Counted from the first letter of the stretch, positions 17,357 through 25,887 are shown. The stretch is 45,371 nt of DNA from Labilibaculum sp041595635 (GCF_041595635.1 NZ_JBFHJW010000033.1:1-45371), one strand, 5' to 3'. Made by a program: numbers and translations. Notes: generated from the letters alone by a model not told the origin.

Positions 17357-18592
17357 CTAGAGCATTTTTAGTAGATTTCTTTTAAAACTAATGATCGAAA
17401 TGGTGGTGAGTATAGCCCCAATACCAAGCAGTACGAGCATTTTAGGATAAATTTCTGATAAAGGAAGTTGTCTCCAGAAAATATCGAAGAAACCTTCTAT
17501 TGCCCAATAGTTTACAGAAATAATAGCTAGCTTGTGCATGATCTCAGGCATAAAGATCAGAGGCATCATGCTACCACCAAGAGCTGAAATTACCAGGATG
17601 ACCAAGGTTGATAAACTTTCTACCTGTTTTCTACTTTTGCAGATCGAAGCCATAAATATTCCAAAGCTTGAACATGCAATTGCCGAAGCAAGAATCATTA
17701 GAACCAAGGCCGGAAGGTTCATAAAAATATCTAATCCTAAAACAAGCCACGAATAAAGGAACATCACCGAGAGCTGCAATATAGCCATAAACAGTGTGGA
17801 CATCATTTTACCATAGAGAATGCTCGAGGGAGAGATGGGAGCGACCAGTAGTCGACGAAAGGTTCCGTCTTCTTTTTCCTTAAGTAAAGAAGCACCACTC
17901 CCCGATACGCTAAATAAAAGCATCATGATTGCAACTCCAGCGATGGCTTGAACCAAGCCTAGATTGCCGTTTTTCTCTTCGCTTACAATTGCAGTCATGG
18001 GTAGGTTTGAGTTTTCTTCCATAGTTTCAGAATCTTCTGATTGTTCAAAATCGTTAAACTGCTCTTCAACTTGCGATTGAATATCCAGAAGTTCAGCATC
18101 TGCTAGATCTGGATTTTTTTCCCTGATCCAGCTATTTACTTTTCCTTTGATTCCTTTTTTCATGGTAATGCCAAACAGATTCGACCACAATGCTTGTTGC
18201 AGCAAACCCATCTCAATTTCTTTGGCTTCATCGTAAAAAAGTTCCATGGGTGCTTTAATTCCTGCTTCTACCGAATCTTGAAATCCTTTGTATAGAACTA
18301 GAACGGAACTGTTTTTTCCTCTTTTAACCATATCGCTAGCTTCCTCGTAATTTGTGGCGACCAATTGCATACCTTCCAGATCGTTTAAGGTAGTGAATAC
18401 TTCATGTGAAAGTTCTGTATTGTCCTGATCTGAAAAAAGAAGTGTGATGGGACGGGATTTTTCTGACTTTCCGATTCCTCCATACATCAAGGCAAAAATT
18501 GTAATCAATACTATAGGCAGCAATAGTGAAAGTAAAACTGCAGTGCGGTCTTTAAAATATTGGCGAATACCTTTAAATGCTATTGTAAACAT
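17357..18592 (-). CDS. ABC-2 type exporter permease
   Basis: This 411-residue membrane protein has the ABC-2 layout. There is one N-terminal helix (about residues 18-42), then a long extracytoplasmic domain of about 170 residues rich in Glu/Asp (FNDFEQSEDSETMEENSN). Five or so clustered C-terminal helices start around residue 212 (LVQAIAGVAIMMLLFSVSG), with EKEDGTFRRLLVAPIS between helices. This layout matches YhhJ/YbhR-type and LinL-like exporters. The ATPase gene lies 57 bases upstream on the same strand (using the ATG at 18592). The substrate is unknown; drug, lipid or polysaccharide export are all seen in the family. Confidence 0.9.
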   Translation of the reverse strand: MFTIAFKGIRQYFKDRTAVLLSLLLPIVLITIFALMYGGIGKSEKSRPITLLFSDQDNTELSHEVFTTLNDLEGMQLVATNYEEASDMVKRGKNSSVLVLYKGFQDSVEAGIKAPMELFYDEAKEIEMGLLQQALWSNLFGITMKKGIKGKVNSWIREKNPDLADAELLDIQSQVEEQFNDFEQSEDSETMEENSNLPMTAIVSEEKNGNLGLVQAIAGVAIMMLLFSVSGSGASLLKEKEDGTFRRLLVAPISPSSILYGKMMSTLFMAILQLSVMFLYSWLVLGLDIFMNLPALVLMILASAIACSSFGIFMASICKSRKQVESLSTLVILVISALGGSMMPLIFMPEIMHKLAIISVNYWAIEGFFDIFWRQLPLSEIYPKMLVLLGIGAILTTISIISFKRNLLKML

Positions 18593-18649
18593 ATTTTTGA
18601 AATTTATAGTCGAATAGAAATTGTAAAATTTATTATGTTTATAAATTAT

Positions 18650-19576
18650 TTAATCGCGCAGAGATTTTCCGGTTAACTCGAGAAAGATACTTTCAAGACT
18701 CAAACTTTTTACCTGAAGATTCTCCAGTTGTAAATTTGCATTGGTACACATTTGAATCAGTTTTGGGAGATCGGTATTGACTTGCGAAGTGGATAGCACC
18801 ATCTGATTTTCCTGGATTAATAATTGGCCATGAAACACTTTGTTGAAGTTTTGGAGGTCTTCCTTTTGAGTATTGCTAAAATTCAGATGAATTTCCTCTT
18901 TGATTTTTGATGTTTTTTTAAGTTGATCTAGACTTCCTTCAGCAATAATTCTTCCTTCATCAATAATGCCTATTCTGTCGCAAAGACGCTCGGCTTCCTC
19001 CATATAATGAGTGGTGTAAATCATAGTTAAACCTCTTGAGTGCAGTTCTTGAATTACCTCGAAAATTAGGTTTCTGCTTTGTGGATCAATACCGACAGTT
19101 GGCTCATCCATAAAAACAATTTTGGGATCGTGCAGAAGAGCTGCGGCAATATTAATTCTTCTTTTCATACCTCCCGAATAGGTTTTTATTTTGTCTTTTT
19201 TTCGATCCCACAAGCCTAGAAACTTTAATAGTTCTTCTGTTTTTGAATGCAGTTCTTTGCCCTTTATTCCATATAGTTTTCCCCAAAAGTTCAAGTTTTC
19301 AATTGCAGTAAGGTCGTCATATAATGCGATTTCCTGAGGAACAAGGCCAATCATTTTTTTGCATTCTTTGAGGTTTTGGTAGAGTGATTTTTCCTGATAG
19401 AGAATTTCTCCGCTGTCGGGTTTCAAAAGTGAGCTTAAAATATTAATTGTTGTGGTTTTTCCTGCTCCATTAGGTCCCAAAAGACCATAGAGTTCTCCTT
19501 CTTTTATGGAAAGGGACACATTTGTAAGAGCTATTATATTTTGATAAGATTTACTTAGATTATTCGCAATAAGCAT
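18650..19576 (-). CDS. ABC-2 exporter ATP-binding protein
   Basis: This is the cytoplasmic ATPase partner of the permease downstream. Walker A is GPNGAGKT at residues 34-41, the Q-loop lies in VPQEIALYDDLTA, the signature is TYSGGMKRRI, Walker B is IVFMDEPTVGID and the H-loop lies in YTTHYMEEAE. A C-terminal extension of about 80 residues follows the cassette, as is usual for this exporter family. I start at the ATG at 19576 (MLIANNLSKSYQ, 308 residues), which is where cassette homology begins. The frame can be extended to a GTG at 19606, adding 10 residues of no obvious value. Confidence 0.92.
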   Translation of the reverse strand: MLIANNLSKSYQNIIALTNVSLSIKEGELYGLLGPNGAGKTTTINILSSLLKPDSGEILYQEKSLYQNLKECKKMIGLVPQEIALYDDLTAIENLNFWGKLYGIKGKELHSKTEELLKFLGLWDRKKDKIKTYSGGMKRRINIAAALLHDPKIVFMDEPTVGIDPQSRNLIFEVIQELHSRGLTMIYTTHYMEEAERLCDRIGIIDEGRIIAEGSLDQLKKTSKIKEEIHLNFSNTQKEDLQNFNKVFHGQLLIQENQMVLSTSQVNTDLPKLIQMCTNANLQLENLQVKSLSLESIFLELTGKSLRD

Positions 19577-19656
19577 AAATAGAGTTGTTTTTAATTTGTG
19601 CAACACTAAAAATACATTTATTTTATGACAAATAAAATACGGATTTTGCAGTGAAA

Positions 19657-21945
19657 TTAGCGAAGTAGTGCAACGTTGCCTTTTTTATTTATTTTTTTTC
19701 CATCGAGAAAAGTAACTTCAAGTAGGTAAACGTAAACATCCATACCTTGCAGCTTGCCTTTGAAAGAACCATCCCAACCATTATTAATATTGGAGGATTC
19801 GAAAATTTTCTGCCCTAATCGATTGTAAATAATTAAAGTGGCTTCTTTTACATTTTCCCCACGAATAAATAATTTGTCGTTGTGTCCATCTCCATTGGGA
19901 GAGAAAGCATTAGGTAAACCAAAGGAAGGATAGTTTTTACGGAAGCTAACTGTTATGGTATCACTTGCAGAACAATTCGAATTGTTGCTTACTTTTACCC
20001 AGTACTCACCCTCTTTTTTAACAGTAATGTTTTGAGTAATATCCCCGGTAACCCATTTATAATGGCAGTTTGGAGCACCTGCATTTAAAATAATTTTTTT
20101 ATTTTCGAAACTTTCTAAGTTTTGTCCTAAATTAACCATAGGAGTAGGTAAGATTGTAATTTTAACACAATCCGATTCGGTATTGCCATTTGAATCGGTT
20201 ATTTCTAAACAGTAATTGCCTTTTTCTGAAACATGTATTCTCTCGGATGATTTTCCAAGTCCCAGCCAATTGTATCTTAGGGGATACAAAGGATTTCCTT
20301 CTAGCAAGGGCTGTAGTTCTATGGAATCCCCCGAGCAGATAGATTGATCTTCGCCCAGGAAAAATTCGAATTTTTGTCCATTTTTATATTCAATGAACAG
20401 ACTGTCCTTGTTGGAACACGCAAATTCATCCGATACTTCAACGCTATACATACCGCCAGAATCAACCTCAATAATTTGATTGGTTTCTCCTGTATTCCAA
20501 AGGAAATTAGCATCTTTATTTCCAGCATCTAAAGAAGTACTTTCTCCTTCCCAAAGAGTTAAATCTTTGCCCAAGTCAACAATGGGATTTGAATGATAAA
20601 AAACATTTGTATTTGCTGATTGTGTGAACCCATCAGGATCCGTAACGGTTACCTCATATTCACCAGCTTCGGAGACGATTATTGATGATACTGTTGAGGA
20701 ATCATTCCATTCATATTTGTAGTTTTGATCGATAGAGAGACTAGGTTTTAAAATTAATTTTTCGTTTCCACACATGTGAATGATTTCTGGCAAATTGATT
20801 TCAAACAAGTCCGATTTTAGTTTTGCTGAAAAAAATTTGCTGGAACTGCAGCTGTTTCTCGATGTTACAGTTATGGAATAGTTGCCTGATTGACTTATTT
20901 CCAATTCTGAATCCGTAGAACCATCTGACCATAAATAGCTAGCACCTTCTTCATAAGCATCAATAATTGGGTTTTCATCCTCCACAACCAAGTAATCTTC
21001 TATGTTTATAATGGGAGATAATTTAGTTTGCACTTCCACATTTCTTGTGACTGTTTGATTGTCATTTAAATCGGTTACTGTTAGCTCGTAAATTCCAGCC
21101 TGATCTACAGTAATGTCTTTCGTATTTTCTCCAGTACTCCAAGAATATGAATAATCAGAGACCAAATCAATGCTTGGTTCAAGTGAAATGCTATCTCCTT
21201 CGCAAATGGAAATGCTGTCTTCAAAATAAATCTGAAAACTATCTACGGTTTCAACTCCTGCAAAGATTGTGTCGCTATTACAGCCAAATGGGTCTGTCTC
21301 AATCAATTTAAAATAGCTGATAACTTCCTCTTCTGACCATTTAATTTTAAAATCTATTTCCTGATTGTTATCTACTATTTTACATTCCGTTTCTAATAGA
21401 GTCGCATTCTCGGGAATAGATAGAGAATAGCCGGAATATTTGCCAATTTCTGCAGTATAGGTTTGGGTAGAATTGGTTTTTACCAAGGATGAATAATCAC
21501 TAATTTCTGGACTTGCCAATGCTAAGATTTGTAGAGTTAAAGATTGGAATTTTTCAGGAATAATAATGGGTGTAAGGTCTTCGATCCAGGCATTTATAAA
21601 TTTAATAGTGTAATATTGTGAGCTGCCAGAATTATTTTCTAGGTATAGCGATAATTTGTATTCGGAAAGTTCAATGGCATTGCCATCGTTCATAGTGATG
21701 GCTGGTCCTTCGTTTATGGAATAACTAGCAAACCAATTTTTATCTTCGGGTCCCTCAAGTAGAAGTTGTATTTCCTGATTGCTTAAGGTTCTACCATTGT
21801 TGGCGGAGCAATACATAATGGAATAATCAGGATTAATTTGAAGTGTATCATTTTGGGAAAATACATGGCTCGCGCAACACAGTATAGATAAAACAAAAAG
21901 TATTTTAGTAAGTATAAGCTTGTGTTGGCGTTTCATTCGAATCAT
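19657..21945 (-). CDS. Secreted repeat protein with gliding-motility-type C-terminal domain
   Basis: This 762-residue cell-surface or secreted protein has a signal peptide (KLILTKILFVLSILCCASHVFSQ). About six divergent repeats of roughly 70 residues cover residues 230-665. Each is immunoglobulin/PKD-like, with a core such as YSWSTGENTKDITV...AGIYELTVTD and often an ICxGDSI lead-in. The last 90 residues are a CHU_C domain (LPNAFSPNGDGHNDKLFIRG, IYNRLGQKIFES, GWDGSFKG), the type-B sorting signal for the type IX secretion system. The genome therefore should encode that system, though no T9SS component lies in this window. There is no catalytic domain, so an adhesin or structural role is likely. 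Start at ATG 21945; an ATG three codons later is equally possible. Confidence 0.9.
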   Translation of the reverse strand: MIRMKRQHKLILTKILFVLSILCCASHVFSQNDTLQINPDYSIMYCSANNGRTLSNQEIQLLLEGPEDKNWFASYSINEGPAITMNDGNAIELSEYKLSLYLENNSGSSQYYTIKFINAWIEDLTPIIIPEKFQSLTLQILALASPEISDYSSLVKTNSTQTYTAEIGKYSGYSLSIPENATLLETECKIVDNNQEIDFKIKWSEEEVISYFKLIETDPFGCNSDTIFAGVETVDSFQIYFEDSISICEGDSISLEPSIDLVSDYSYSWSTGENTKDITVDQAGIYELTVTDLNDNQTVTRNVEVQTKLSPIINIEDYLVVEDENPIIDAYEEGASYLWSDGSTDSELEISQSGNYSITVTSRNSCSSSKFFSAKLKSDLFEINLPEIIHMCGNEKLILKPSLSIDQNYKYEWNDSSTVSSIIVSEAGEYEVTVTDPDGFTQSANTNVFYHSNPIVDLGKDLTLWEGESTSLDAGNKDANFLWNTGETNQIIEVDSGGMYSVEVSDEFACSNKDSLFIEYKNGQKFEFFLGEDQSICSGDSIELQPLLEGNPLYPLRYNWLGLGKSSERIHVSEKGNYCLEITDSNGNTESDCVKITILPTPMVNLGQNLESFENKKIILNAGAPNCHYKWVTGDITQNITVKKEGEYWVKVSNNSNCSASDTITVSFRKNYPSFGLPNAFSPNGDGHNDKLFIRGENVKEATLIIYNRLGQKIFESSNINNGWDGSFKGKLQGMDVYVYLLEVTFLDGKKINKKGNVALLR

Positions 21946-22133
21946 ATTTTCGATGGCTGTTTATTCTGAAAAAAATGTTTTTACTGATTTTAAATCTGTA
22001 ATCTAAATGATGAATAAAATTTACATTAATCTATGCAAAATAACAATTAATCACTTATAGTCGCATGTTTGTCATGATTTTTACGCTTTTGCTTCTTCTT
22101 TTGTTTACTTTTTTATGAATTAAATTTCAGATG

Positions 22134-22149
22134 TGTAACATCGGTTACA
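22134..22149. promoter_or_regulatory. Perfect Crp/Fnr-type palindrome TGTAA-N6-TTACA
   Basis: TGTAACATCGGTTACA is a perfect 16-base palindrome with the TGTxA-N6-TxACA geometry of Crp/Fnr sites. Its centre lies about 40 bp upstream of the start predicted from the -7 box at 22171, the class II activator position. No good -33 TTTG is present, which fits activator dependence. Confidence 0.6.
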
Positions 22150-22170
22150 GTTTCCTTTTTTGTAGCTATC

Positions 22171-22178
22171 TATATTTG
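22171..22178 (+). promoter_or_regulatory. -7 box (TATATTTG) of the orphan SBP/GTPase/ABC module
   Basis: This is a perfect TAnnTTTG match, 32 bases before the ATG at 22211. The expected -33 region (about 22148-22151) lacks TTTG and overlaps the end of the palindrome. Confidence 0.6.
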
Positions 22179-22210
22179 TATCAGAAAATCACCTAAAATC
22201 TGTTTAAAAG

Positions 22211-23497
22211 ATGGAGAATAAATATTTTAAGACCACTGATAGTTTGCTTGACATTTGTACTCAGTATCCAGAGACAATCAAAATTTTTGTTGCCAATGGG
22301 TTCAAGCAATTGGAGGACGAGGCGAAAAGAGCAGTCTTTGGTAAATCTCTTTCCTTAGATTTAGCTTTGAAGATGAAAAAGTTGAATGTGGATACTTTTT
22401 CTGCATTACTTGTGGAAGGAATTGATCTGAATAGAAATCAGGTAGATGGTGATTTAAACCAGAATTTCAAAAAACAAAATGCCGATTCTATTCACGTACA
22501 GGGTCTATTGCCTTGTCCGGTTCGAATTCCTTTGGTAGAAGGAATTGATGTTTTTATTGAAGAATATGAAAAGGAGCACAAAAACGAGATTGTATACGAT
22601 CTAAAAGCCGCTTCCATGGGATTGGATTGGTTGATTGATGATGTGATCAATCAGGAGAATACTGATCATTTGGCTGATATCTTTATTTCTGCAGGTTTCG
22701 ATCTGTTTTTCGATGATAAATTGATGGGGAAATTTAAGAAACAGGGGATTTTTAAAGACAGCACTGGTTTTGACCGTTTGAACAAAGATTTTGATAATGA
22801 TGAAATTTGCTTGAAAGATCCACAAGGACATTATTCCATGATTGGAGTGGTTCCTGCTGTATTTTTGGTGAACAAAGATGAATTGGGCGATAGGCCTGTT
22901 CCAAAAACCTGGGCAGATATTTTTAAGCCAGAATTTAAGCGCAGCGTGAGTTTGCCCATTAGCGATTTCGATTTGTTCAATTCCATGTTGCTTCACATCT
23001 ATAAAGCTTATGGAGAAGAAGGAGTAAGAGGCTTGGGAACTTGTTTGCTTGAGAGCATGCATCCATCGCAAATGGTGAAATCGCATACCAAAAAAAATCA
23101 GAAGCCAGCCATTACTATTATGCCATATTTTTTTACCAAGATGGTGAAGGTAGGTGGACCCATGATTGCTGTTTGGCCCGAAGATGGAGCTATTATTAGT
23201 CCCATCTTCATGCTAACAAAGAAAGATAAATTGGAGAAAACTCAGCCGGTAATCGATTTCTTTGCTTCCAAAGGAGTAGGTGAAATTCTTTCGCACCAAG
23301 GTTTGTTTCCGAGTATCAATCCTGAAGTAGAGAACAAATTACCCGAAGAAAATAAATTTATGTGGTTGGGCTGGGATTACATCAACAAGAATGACATTGG
23401 CGCATTGATTCGCAAATGCGATGGCATCTTTAAAAAAGCTATTCAGGATGAATCTTTTGCAAATTTGGGACCTTTGAATTATACTCCAGAAAATTAA
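22211..23497 (+). CDS. Cytosolic substrate-binding-protein homologue with DUF1858-like N-terminus
   Basis: The protein has 428 residues and no signal peptide. Residues 1-70 look like a DUF1858-type helical domain (SLLDICTQYPETIKIFVANGF). Residues 95-428 resemble class II periplasmic binding proteins of the iron/spermidine type: an LPCPVRIPLVEGIDVF first strand and helix, DIFISAGFDLFF, a VPKTWADIFKPEFK segment that is almost diagnostic, and DFFASKGVGEILSHQGLFPS near the end. Ordinary binding proteins are exported; this one should stay in the cytosol. It heads a module with a GTPase, a permease-less ABC ATPase and a Cys-rich miniprotein. The ligand is unknown. A cytosolic metal or cofactor carrier is my inference. 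Confidence 0.82.
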   Translation: MENKYFKTTDSLLDICTQYPETIKIFVANGFKQLEDEAKRAVFGKSLSLDLALKMKKLNVDTFSALLVEGIDLNRNQVDGDLNQNFKKQNADSIHVQGLLPCPVRIPLVEGIDVFIEEYEKEHKNEIVYDLKAASMGLDWLIDDVINQENTDHLADIFISAGFDLFFDDKLMGKFKKQGIFKDSTGFDRLNKDFDNDEICLKDPQGHYSMIGVVPAVFLVNKDELGDRPVPKTWADIFKPEFKRSVSLPISDFDLFNSMLLHIYKAYGEEGVRGLGTCLLESMHPSQMVKSHTKKNQKPAITIMPYFFTKMVKVGGPMIAVWPEDGAIISPIFMLTKKDKLEKTQPVIDFFASKGVGEILSHQGLFPSINPEVENKLPEENKFMWLGWDYINKNDIGALIRKCDGIFKKAIQDESFANLGPLNYTPEN

Positions 23498-23597
23498 CTG
23501 CTAGCAATTTTCCTTGTTTTGAGAGGAGATCTTATTAGGATAGCGGGTTGAAATGCAAACCCGAAAATATGAATTAAGAATGTAAAGTATACCAGAT

Positions 23598-24305
23598 ATG
23601 AACTTAGTTACAGTTTCAGGACCTCCATCATCAGGAAAAACAGCGGTGATATTGAAAACAATCGATTCTTTGCAGAAACGTGGATTGGAAGTGGGGGTTG
23701 TAAAATTCGACTGTTTATACACCGATGATGATATTTTGTATGAAAAAGCAGGGGTGAAAGTGAAAAAAGGATTGTCTGGTTCTCTTTGTCCCGATCATTA
23801 TTTTGTGAGTAATATCGAAGAAGTAACACAATGGGGAATTAAAGAGGGCTTGGATTTGTTGATCACTGAAAGTGCAGGTTTGTGTAATCGTTGTTCTCCT
23901 TATGTTAAAAGTATTACAGCGGTTTGCGTAATCGATAATTTGAGTGGAATTAATACACCAAAAAAAATTGGTCCGATGTTGAAATCGGCTGATATTGTGA
24001 TTATTACCAAGGGAGATATTGTTTCGCAGGCCGAAAGAGAAGTTTTTGCATCACGAGTGAATCAGGTAAATCCTGGTGCCAGCATTATGCACGTGAATGG
24101 ATTAACCGGACAGGGAGCATATGAGCTAAGTACTTTACTTTATGATGAAAAAACGGAAGTGAAGACTTTGGTCGGGAAAAAACTACGATTCTCAATGCCA
24201 TCTGCTCTTTGTTCCTATTGCTTGGGCGAAACAAGAATTGGCGAAAGTTATCAGATGGGAAATGTTCGCAAGATTGATATGGAAGATAAAAATGGGAAGA
24301 AGTAA
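23598..24305 (+). CDS. HypB/UreG-like P-loop GTPase with two CxxC pairs
   Basis: This 235-residue SIMIBI-type GTPase resembles the metallochaperones HypB and UreG. Walker A is GPPSSGKT at residues 8-15. The switch/Walker B segment is DLLITESAGLCNRC (residues 86-99), with Cys96 and Cys99 directly after it, where HypB has its metal-binding cysteine. The base-recognition motif is a variant, TKGD at 137-140, for NKxD. A second pair, Cys205/Cys208 (ALCSYCLGETRIG), lies in the C-terminal tail. It is the second gene of the module, 100 bases after the binding-protein homologue. It does not look like true HypB (no His-rich tail, no hydrogenase genes nearby). It could be a Ni, Fe or Co insertion GTPase; the metal is unknown. 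Confidence 0.82.
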   Translation: MNLVTVSGPPSSGKTAVILKTIDSLQKRGLEVGVVKFDCLYTDDDILYEKAGVKVKKGLSGSLCPDHYFVSNIEEVTQWGIKEGLDLLITESAGLCNRCSPYVKSITAVCVIDNLSGINTPKKIGPMLKSADIVIITKGDIVSQAEREVFASRVNQVNPGASIMHVNGLTGQGAYELSTLLYDEKTEVKTLVGKKLRFSMPSALCSYCLGETRIGESYQMGNVRKIDMEDKNGKK

Positions 24306-24450
24306 GCATTAGTTTGTATACTTTCGCTTATCGGAACTGTCCCTAAAAGGGAAGACTTTGATTCGAATATATAAATGTAAAATTAGGACTTTTACTATTT
24401 TAAGGGAAACCCGACAGGAGAATAGGGTTTAATAGTTTTAAATTAACAAG

Positions 24451-25479
24451 ATGGTCACAATTCAAGATATACAAGAAAAAACAATTGCTGATTTGTTTGA
24501 GCAATATCCTTTTCTTCCCGGATTTTTCGAAGAAAATACTTTGGAGGTAAACGGACAAATAAATGAGAAGTTAGAAGATTACCTTTCTTTTTTGGATGAT
24601 GAGGAAGAGCAAGAGAATCGGGCAATTAATAAGGATCAGCTTTTGGAATCTATGAGCGTTTATATTTCGCAGATGTTGGAATTCTTGGGGGAAGATGAGG
24701 ATGATGGCGTGCACAGTATTAGTATATTGCCAGGAACCAACAAATCGGGAGAAGCAGAACAGTTTGGTGAGTTAAAAATTAGTAAAAGTGAGATTGTTTG
24801 TATTGTTGGCCCTACCGGATCGGGAAAAAGCAGATTGCTTGCAGACATTGAATGGGTAGCACAAAAAGATACACCTACTTCGCGAACTATTTTGGTGAAT
24901 GAAGAAATGGGCGATAAAAAATGGCGGGTGAGTTCTGGGCATAAATTAGTGGCTCAGCTGTCGCAGAATATGAATTTTGTGATGGATCTAACGGTATATG
25001 AATTCATCGAATTGCATGCCGAAAGTCGTCTGGTAGAAGATGTAGAAGATGTGATTTTGAAGATTTTTAATCAGGCAAATGAATTGGCGGGAGAAAAATT
25101 TGAATTGACAACCCCCATAACCAGCTTGAGTGGCGGTCAGTCGCGAGCTTTAATGATTGCCGATACTGCAATTTTAAGTAAGTCGCCTATTATTTTGATT
25201 GATGAGATTGAAAATGCCGGTATCGATCGGAAAAAAGCCCTCGATTTGTTAATAGGGGAAGAAAAAATTGTTTTGATGGCTACTCACGATCCTATTTTGG
25301 CACTAATGGGTGATAAGCGAATTGTGATTAAGAACGGTGGTATTCACAAAGTGATTGAAACCAGTGAGGAAGAGAGAAAGCTATTGGTTGATTTGGAACG
25401 TATGGATGCAGTGGTTCAGAACATGAGAACCAGATTGCGTCAAGGAGAAATCATTCAGAAGGAAGACATTGGCTTCTAA
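24451..25479 (+). CDS. Orphan ABC-type ATPase with DUF1858-like N-terminus
   Basis: This 342-residue protein has a helical N-terminal part (residues 1-75, KTIADLFEQYPFLPGFFEEN) similar to the start of the binding-protein homologue two genes upstream, an acidic linker, then an ABC cassette. Walker A is GPTGSGKS at 120-127, the signature is SLSGGQSRA at 225-233, Walker B is PIILIDEIE at 246-254 and the H-loop lies in MATHDP. The glutamate after Walker B is present, so it should hydrolyse ATP. There is no permease gene beside it and no membrane segment, so it is not a normal importer subunit. Non-transport ABC ATPases such as SufC act in cofactor assembly, which suits a partner role with the GTPase. 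The function is not known to me. Confidence 0.82.
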   Translation: MVTIQDIQEKTIADLFEQYPFLPGFFEENTLEVNGQINEKLEDYLSFLDDEEEQENRAINKDQLLESMSVYISQMLEFLGEDEDDGVHSISILPGTNKSGEAEQFGELKISKSEIVCIVGPTGSGKSRLLADIEWVAQKDTPTSRTILVNEEMGDKKWRVSSGHKLVAQLSQNMNFVMDLTVYEFIELHAESRLVEDVEDVILKIFNQANELAGEKFELTTPITSLSGGQSRALMIADTAILSKSPIILIDEIENAGIDRKKALDLLIGEEKIVLMATHDPILALMGDKRIVIKNGGIHKVIETSEEERKLLVDLERMDAVVQNMRTRLRQGEIIQKEDIGF

Positions 25480-25572
25480 TATTGAATTAGGAATTATTAA
25501 GTAAGAATAAAAATAAGATCAGGTTTTGAAATGGGATGAATTCTAAGATCTCCAGTTTTAAACCTAATATAA

Positions 25573-25579
25573 AAGGAGG
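25573..25579 (+). promoter_or_regulatory. Unusually strong Shine-Dalgarno sequence
   Basis: AAGGAGG lies 8 bases before the ATG at 25588. Most genes in the window have no such sequence, as is usual in Bacteroidota, so this small gene may be translated at a high level or by a different start mechanism. Confidence 0.6.
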
Positions 25580-25587
25580 ATATAATT

Positions 25588-25830
25588 ATGCACGACGGAT
25601 GCGCAGGAAGTTTCGAAAACGGAAAACAAGTAGTTGATAAAGTAAGAATGATGGGTTTTGCTCAGCAATTAATGCCAATGCCTTTGGATATTGAATGCCA
25701 TGGTTGCAAGGAAACATTTACTATGGAAGAATTTGAAGGACATTGCCCGAAATGCGACATGGTACACGGAGTAACTCCTTGCCATGCTTTCGATCCGAAT
25801 AACGTTATGGCTGCGGGGGTAGGATACTAA
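25588..25830 (+). CDS. 80-residue zinc-ribbon-like miniprotein of the orphan module
   Basis: This small soluble protein has six cysteines at 5, 37, 40, 53, 56 and 65. The pairs CHGC and CPKC are 12 residues apart and form a likely zinc- or iron-binding ribbon, with further possible ligands in HDGC near the start and PCHAF near residue 65. It is the fourth gene of the plus-strand module with the binding-protein homologue, GTPase and ABC ATPase, and a terminator follows directly. It carries the best Shine-Dalgarno sequence in the window, suggesting high abundance relative to the ATPase. A metal donor, scaffold or target of the module are all possible. I know no named family for it. Confidence 0.8.
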   Translation: MHDGCAGSFENGKQVVDKVRMMGFAQQLMPMPLDIECHGCKETFTMEEFEGHCPKCDMVHGVTPCHAFDPNNVMAAGVGY

Positions 25831-25852
25831 ATCGTTTTGGAGGAAGAGATTG

Positions 25853-25882
25853 AAAAGGGTACGTGTTTGCGTACCCTTTTTT
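25853..25882. terminator. Terminator between the orphan module and the CmpX/MscS-like gene
   Basis: AAAAGGGTACG-TGTTTG-CGTACCCTTTT (perfect 11-bp stem) runs into six T residues on the plus strand and four on the minus strand, so it can stop both convergent transcripts. Confidence 0.9.
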
Positions 25883-25887
25883 GCTTG

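Noticed and set aside
22601..23086. 161-codon frame on the minus strand inside the binding-protein homologue gene
   Set aside because: It is antisense to a gene with clear homology; it shows no motif or promoter of its own.
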